Origin: Tranzscheliella williamsii
Lineage: Eukaryota > Basidiomycota > Ustilaginomycetes > Ustilaginales > Ustilaginaceae
Direction: 5' to 3'
DNA length: 64,000 bases
Assembly: GCA_023212725.1 (NCBI GenBank)
Contig: JALBYF010000026.1
Span: 172,619 to 236,618, forward strand
In this document: in pieces, positions 60,479 to 64,000 of the stretch
How positions within the stretch are numbered: position 1 is the stretch's first letter
Layout: the number at the start of each line of letters is the position of its first letter
The notes under the pieces: generated by a model
Seen by the model: the letters and a program-made list of their open reading frames with translations, nothing else
Told to the model about the DNA's origin: nothing
The model's database searches: none
Program-made: the position numbers and the translations under genes

Positions 60479-61252
60479 TCACCTGATGTTGCCGAACAGG
60501 TCGAGTCTGCTGCGGGTGGGTGCGCCTCTGTGGCTCTGGCTGTCATCAGCGGCGTCGGCCAGGCCCTCGGGTCTCCGATTGAGCAGATCTGTGATGCTGA
60601 AGTGTACTTGCGGGGGATCGCTGGTGGCTTGGGCGAGTCTGGCACGCTGCGACACCGGGTTGGGGTTACGGTCGGAGGGTATGCGCTTGCCGTTAGGGGC
60701 GGCGGCGAGCGGTGCTGTGTGCTTGGGGCCGAAGACGACGAGGCGGCGGATGTGGGTGTCCTTGCCGTTGAGGTGGTTGGCGAGGATGCCGATCTGGAGG
60801 AGCCAGACGCAGATGCCGGCGTCGTGGCTATCGCGCCTTTGCGTGCGGCCGGGGCTGTGCTGAGCATCGGCCTCGGCCTCGTCCTCCTCGTCGACGCCGC
60901 CATGCGCCGAGTCGCGGTCGAGGCGGAAATGCTTCCAGCCTTGCGGCGCGTCGAAGCTACGCTGCCGCACCAGCGTCAAGTCGTGGTAGCTGGTGCCCGC
61001 CCGCACTGCGATCTTGGTCGGTGTATAGCTGTCGTCCTGCTTCACATCCAGGTAGATCGAGACGTGCGACAAACGCGTCCGCCGCGCGAACGCAATGTTG
61101 ACCAGGTGCGGCTGGCTCCCGTCCGACTGCCACAGCTTCGTCAGATCCGCCTGCCGCAGCTCCGCAACCCCGCTCCCCGCCTTGAACGATGACAGCGTCC
61201 ACGAAGCCACCGCCGACGCCCCCACATCTTGCTTCGTCGTGGTGTCTAGCAT
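60479..61252 (-). CDS. DOC1: Anaphase-promoting complex subunit 10 (Doc1)
   Basis: 257 residues from the ATG at 61252; the frame continues upstream only to a GTG. The DOC-domain jellyroll is recognisable: ASWTLSSFKAGSGVAELR, LWQSDGSQPHLVNIAF, RLSHVSIYLDVKQDDSYTPT and GWKHFRLDRD, then a later ICVWLLQIGILANHLNGKDTH, RRLVVFGPK. An acidic insert (about residue 125-145, GGVDEEDEAEADAQ) separates two halves. The C-terminus ends in an IR dipeptide, the tail that docks on APC3. Doc1 is a processivity factor and degron co-receptor of the APC/C. A 10-bp repeat (cgcacgcaac, 61,256-61,284) directly precedes the ATG, so an upstream coding exon cannot be excluded. Confidence 0.93.
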   Translation of the reverse strand: MLDTTTKQDVGASAVASWTLSSFKAGSGVAELRQADLTKLWQSDGSQPHLVNIAFARRTRLSHVSIYLDVKQDDSYTPTKIAVRAGTSYHDLTLVRQRSFDAPQGWKHFRLDRDSAHGGVDEEDEAEADAQHSPGRTQRRDSHDAGICVWLLQIGILANHLNGKDTHIRRLVVFGPKHTAPLAAAPNGKRIPSDRNPNPVSQRARLAQATSDPPQVHFSITDLLNRRPEGLADAADDSQSHRGAPTRSRLDLFGNIR

Positions 61253-61829
61253 CACCGCACGCAACCGCACGCAACCGCACGCATACGGCGCAACCAACCC
61301 GAGGTCAGCCGCGATCACCCTCTCAGCAACACAAACCACCACCGCAGACGATACATACCTTCCACATCATACAGTCGCGAGTACCAATTCGTCGAACGCG
61401 CGGCCTCTGACATCGTAGCGTGGTGTCAACCTCCAGGCCGCCGAGCCAGCACGGCTGAGGCGAGATAATGCCCTCGCGGAAGAAGGATAAAAAGGGCTTT
61501 GGTGTCAGTTGGGTGTGCTACAGTCAAAGATACAAGGACTGTTAACACGACCATTCTCAACGCTACCACCATGCTCGTCCAACCCCGCATGTCAACGCTC
61601 CCACCCGGTCCGCCATTCATAGCACACGACACAGCACAACAACATCATACCCAGGCAGAAAAAAAAGCATGTATATAAACACAGGCGGGATAGGTTTCCC
61701 TTCTTGCAATGGCTATCGATTCCATTGATGACCAGAGCACGTGTTCGTACGAGAGAGAGAGAGGGTTTTTGCATCCCTTTTAACGGCTACTCACCTGACT
61801 ACAGCATACTTGCGACTCCACTTCTCACA
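61253..61829. other. Intergenic upstream of APC10
   Basis: Contains the cgcacgcaac repeat (61,256-61,284), a GA run (61,751-61,763) and no supported gene. Confidence 0.45.
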
Positions 61830-61837
61830 TTGAATAA

Positions 61838-62136
61838 GGGGGATGATAAGGGGGATGATACAGTGACGCGCGTTTCAATATAGGGATGCGCATTTTTCCG
61901 ATTCACAACATAAAAGCGTGTCCTCTGGAAAATCGGAGCCAGAAGCAAAGCAGATGGGCTGGTTTTGGGTCCACCAGCAGTTGAACCAGTGTTGCTGCTT
62001 CGAACACCTGGAATAGGCCTAAAGCAGCCCGTCTGCTTTGCGTCTGGCTCCGATTTTCCAGAGGACGCGCTTTTATGTTGTGAATCGGAAAAATGCGCGT
62101 CCCTATATTGAAACACACGTCGCTGTATCATCCCCC
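61838..62136. mobile_element. MITE-like palindromic element, copy 2 (299 bp)
   Basis: Almost the whole element is an inverted repeat: gggggatgata ... cag at the left end and ctg ... tatcatccccc at the right, each arm about 110 bases, including attcacaacataaaagcg and cctctggaaaatcggagcc. It is flanked by an 8-bp direct repeat TTGAATAA (61,830-61,837 and 62,137-62,144), a possible target-site duplication of the size made by hAT-type transposases. It has no coding capacity. The right end lies 88 bases before the ATG of the following gene. Confidence 0.85.
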
Positions 62137-62223
62137 TTGAATAAATGGTATTTAAGATCACATTATCTACTTAGCTGTCGCACGAGGGAAACAGCTCCGC
62201 TATGATCGGCTTGGTCAGTGAAA

Positions 62224-63771
62224 ATGGACGAGGGGCTCGATCTCATGGCTTTGCTTCCGCCCCTCACCACACACCGGTTCTTGTACAGTTTCAGTGCTCT
62301 TATGTCCGGCCAGCAGGATCTATACTTCCAATCTTTGGCCAGACACTATGCCGTCGTGATCCAAGAAAAGCAATGTCCGCGGGCGGATCCTCCGCTTCAG
62401 CAAGATCTATATGATGCTGCCAGTCTCTTCTTAGAAGACAATCGGGCATCCACCTGGGGTCAAGCACTATTCACTTGGCTCCACCCCGATGCTTCTAGAA
62501 GAAACTTGCAGATACTGGATGCTATCAAATCATCTACACCGCCACCACCAAGTGTTTCATCATTAGGCCCCCCTTCGCCAAAGGCGGAGGAGAAAAAGAA
62601 CAGCTGGTCGAAACACCAGTCCTGGGAACGTCTCGTACATCAGTTCACATTTTTGATCATGGCCTTGCGGTCAAAAGATGAGGATGCTGTTTCGGAGGAA
62701 CTCGGTGTTCTGCATCTCAAGCTCAACAGTCGCGATCCTATGAGGCGTCTCAACGGTTTATCTCGGACTGCGATTGATGCCATCCCGAAATCACAGGGTT
62801 TATTGACCGCACTTATGGACACTATGCAGCAACACAAGCTTGACGATGCTAGTGCACTAGCACTATACCTTCATCGTCTGCAAGGCTTGCCGTCCCCGCC
62901 TTTGATGCCCGAAGACCTTGATGCCCAGCTTCACCTTGCTGGCAGCTTCCGGCAAAAATACCAAGGCAAGGCATACCAAAATCTTCACCATTTTGTCTCC
63001 AAGTTGCAGCTCGGAAATGACCTGGAAAACCCTTATTATGGGTTTGCACTTCCCATCGTACAGTCGAGCGGGACGGGCAAAACTCATATGGTCATTGAAC
63101 TTGGTCAAAAGGCTCCCCTCCTATACATTTGCCTTCGGCCGAGCTCAGCGACAAGTGCCAAGTACGGATTTCCCATGGGCGACAATAGTGTCGCAAATAC
63201 TTTGAAGGCGCAAAAGGCACTGCCGATCAAGTGGTAGCTGCCTTTGTCGGTGCCTGGTTTCAAGTCACGGCCGAGAAGCTCAAGGGTCGCTCTTTGGAGT
63301 CAGTGCAGCAAACATTACGTTCTTGGAATACGTTTCCGAGTCAAGGTCACCATTTGGACCGGCAACAGCTGTATCAGGAGATCACCGACAAGGCTGACTC
63401 ATTACTATGTGCATCCGGCCTCCTCACCAGCGCCCAGTCCTCGCATCTAGAAAGTCTGGAAGCAAGATACTCGACGATAGGTGCCACCTTGATTGTGCCC
63501 TATGCGCAGAGATTTACGTCCGTCTATACCGACCAGGCTCAAGCTTCGTTACAACATCCAAGCTCAAGTACCAAGCCAATCATCTACTTTGCGGTAGACG
63601 AATGTGTACAGCTCTGTGCCTGGAGTGCATCCCGCTTAGACAGTGCAGACTATTTAGTCTCACTGCGACGAGCATGGAACTATGTCGGTGAGCTCCAGCT
63701 GCCTGTCGATCTTTGGCTCCTGCTGCTGAGCACCAGTGTTACAGGGCCCCTTCTTCAGCATGCATCAAGCT
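62224..63771 (+). pseudogene. P-loop NTPase gene, frame-broken (fungal multi-copy / Crinkler-RHS-like type)
   Basis: Frame A runs from the ATG at 62224 to a TAG at 63235-63237 (338 residues). Frame B, offset by one base, continues the same protein from about 63,203 onward. Frame A holds the Walker A loop VQSSGTGKTHMVIEL, and frame B holds a Walker B-like IIYFAVDECVQL and LLLLSTSVTG. The break lies at about 63,199-63,206, consistent with loss of one base in a short T run; no intron is obvious. The homology-like part fades near 63,770, where a repeat begins. Codon use is less GC-rich than in neighbours. The family is inferred from motif layout seen in repeated fungal NTPases. A sequencing error cannot be excluded. 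Confidence 0.6.
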
Positions 63772-63776
63772 TGGTT

Positions 63777-63798
63777 CACCAACTAGTTCTAGTTGGTG
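63777..63798. repeat. 10-bp-arm hairpin
   Basis: Perfect inverted repeat caccaactag/ctagttggtg with a 2-base spacer, at the boundary where the NTPase reading frame loses its character. Confidence 0.8.
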
Positions 63799-64000
63799 TA
63801 GTGGTTTTGCTGCTGCACTATGGAGCATGCCCTTCCAGCTTGGGGCCCGTAACATTAGAACACTAGTTTGTCACCTGTTCAAATCCCAGAGGGAGCACTG
63901 AGTTTGGGGTCCCTTTTCAGCCGAGCCAGGAAACTTGGTCTAACCTCTAAAATGCATGCCTGGTAGCGGGCACTGTCTCATGCATTAATTGAAACCCTAG
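63799..64000. other. Window edge, possible tRNA-derived repeat
   Basis: The A-box-like ggtgtagtggt (around 63,795) and the B-box-like tgttcaaatcc (63,879-63,889) are spaced ~80 bases apart, but no tRNA cloverleaf can be paired. Beyond 63,900 nothing is recognised up to the edge. Confidence 0.3.

Noticed and set aside
1..64000. CRISPR arrays, bacterial operons, ribosome-binding sites
   Set aside because: The sequence is eukaryotic nuclear DNA; no spaced direct-repeat array was seen, and the tandem repeats found are contiguous.

Overview
This window looks like nuclear chromosomal DNA of a basidiomycete fungus, most likely a smut-type Ustilaginomycete. The evidence is a compact gene layout on both strands, GC-rich coding sequence, mostly intron-poor genes with short GT-AG introns, pyrimidine-rich leaders, and eukaryote-only genes (spliceosome, exosome, 40S/60S assembly, snoRNP, Tim complex, APC/C). 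Genus assignment is inference. All gene starts given are ATG codons; several longer reading frames that begin at GTG or TTG were trimmed.

Layout, left to right. 0-11 kb: the 3' part of a basic nuclear protein; a C2H2 zinc-finger gene whose finger is completed only by splicing; an Es2/DGCR14-type splicing factor; ornithine decarboxylase antizyme, encoded in two frames with a +1 frameshift at its first stop; and the tri-snRNP protein Sad1/USP39. 11-32 kb: a 1,873-residue membrane transporter with a very long disordered N-terminus; a secreted GH20 hexosaminidase; an acyl-CoA dehydrogenase with a 27-nt micro-exon; a large PX-associated (DUF3818-type) protein; and pescadillo/NOP7. 32-48 kb: a 2.6-kb gene-free stretch; a GPI-anchored Ser/Thr-rich protein; a HAL4/SAT4-type kinase; exosome CSL4 divergent from LTV1; a secreted M28 peptidase with a foldback element in its upstream region; and a DCAF11-type WD40 protein. 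48-61 kb: ribosomal protein eL22 divergent from CBF5; a tandem pair of secreted endonuclease/exonuclease/phosphatase-fold proteins; a membrane cytochrome-b5-reductase-like protein; tafazzin divergent from TIM13; and APC10/DOC1. 61-64 kb: an accessory end with a 299-bp palindromic MITE-like element, a frame-broken P-loop NTPase gene, and a degenerate tRNA-like repeat.

Functionally, many genes serve RNA processing and ribosome assembly: Es2, Sad1, NOP7, CSL4, LTV1, eL22 and CBF5. Several of these, and the mitochondrial pair TAZ1/TIM13, sit head to head and could share promoters. The antizyme frameshift is the clearest special system: translation of the full protein should depend on polyamine level. 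The most unusual DNA is the foldback-element family at about 43.1 and 62.0 kb together with the broken NTPase gene near the right edge.
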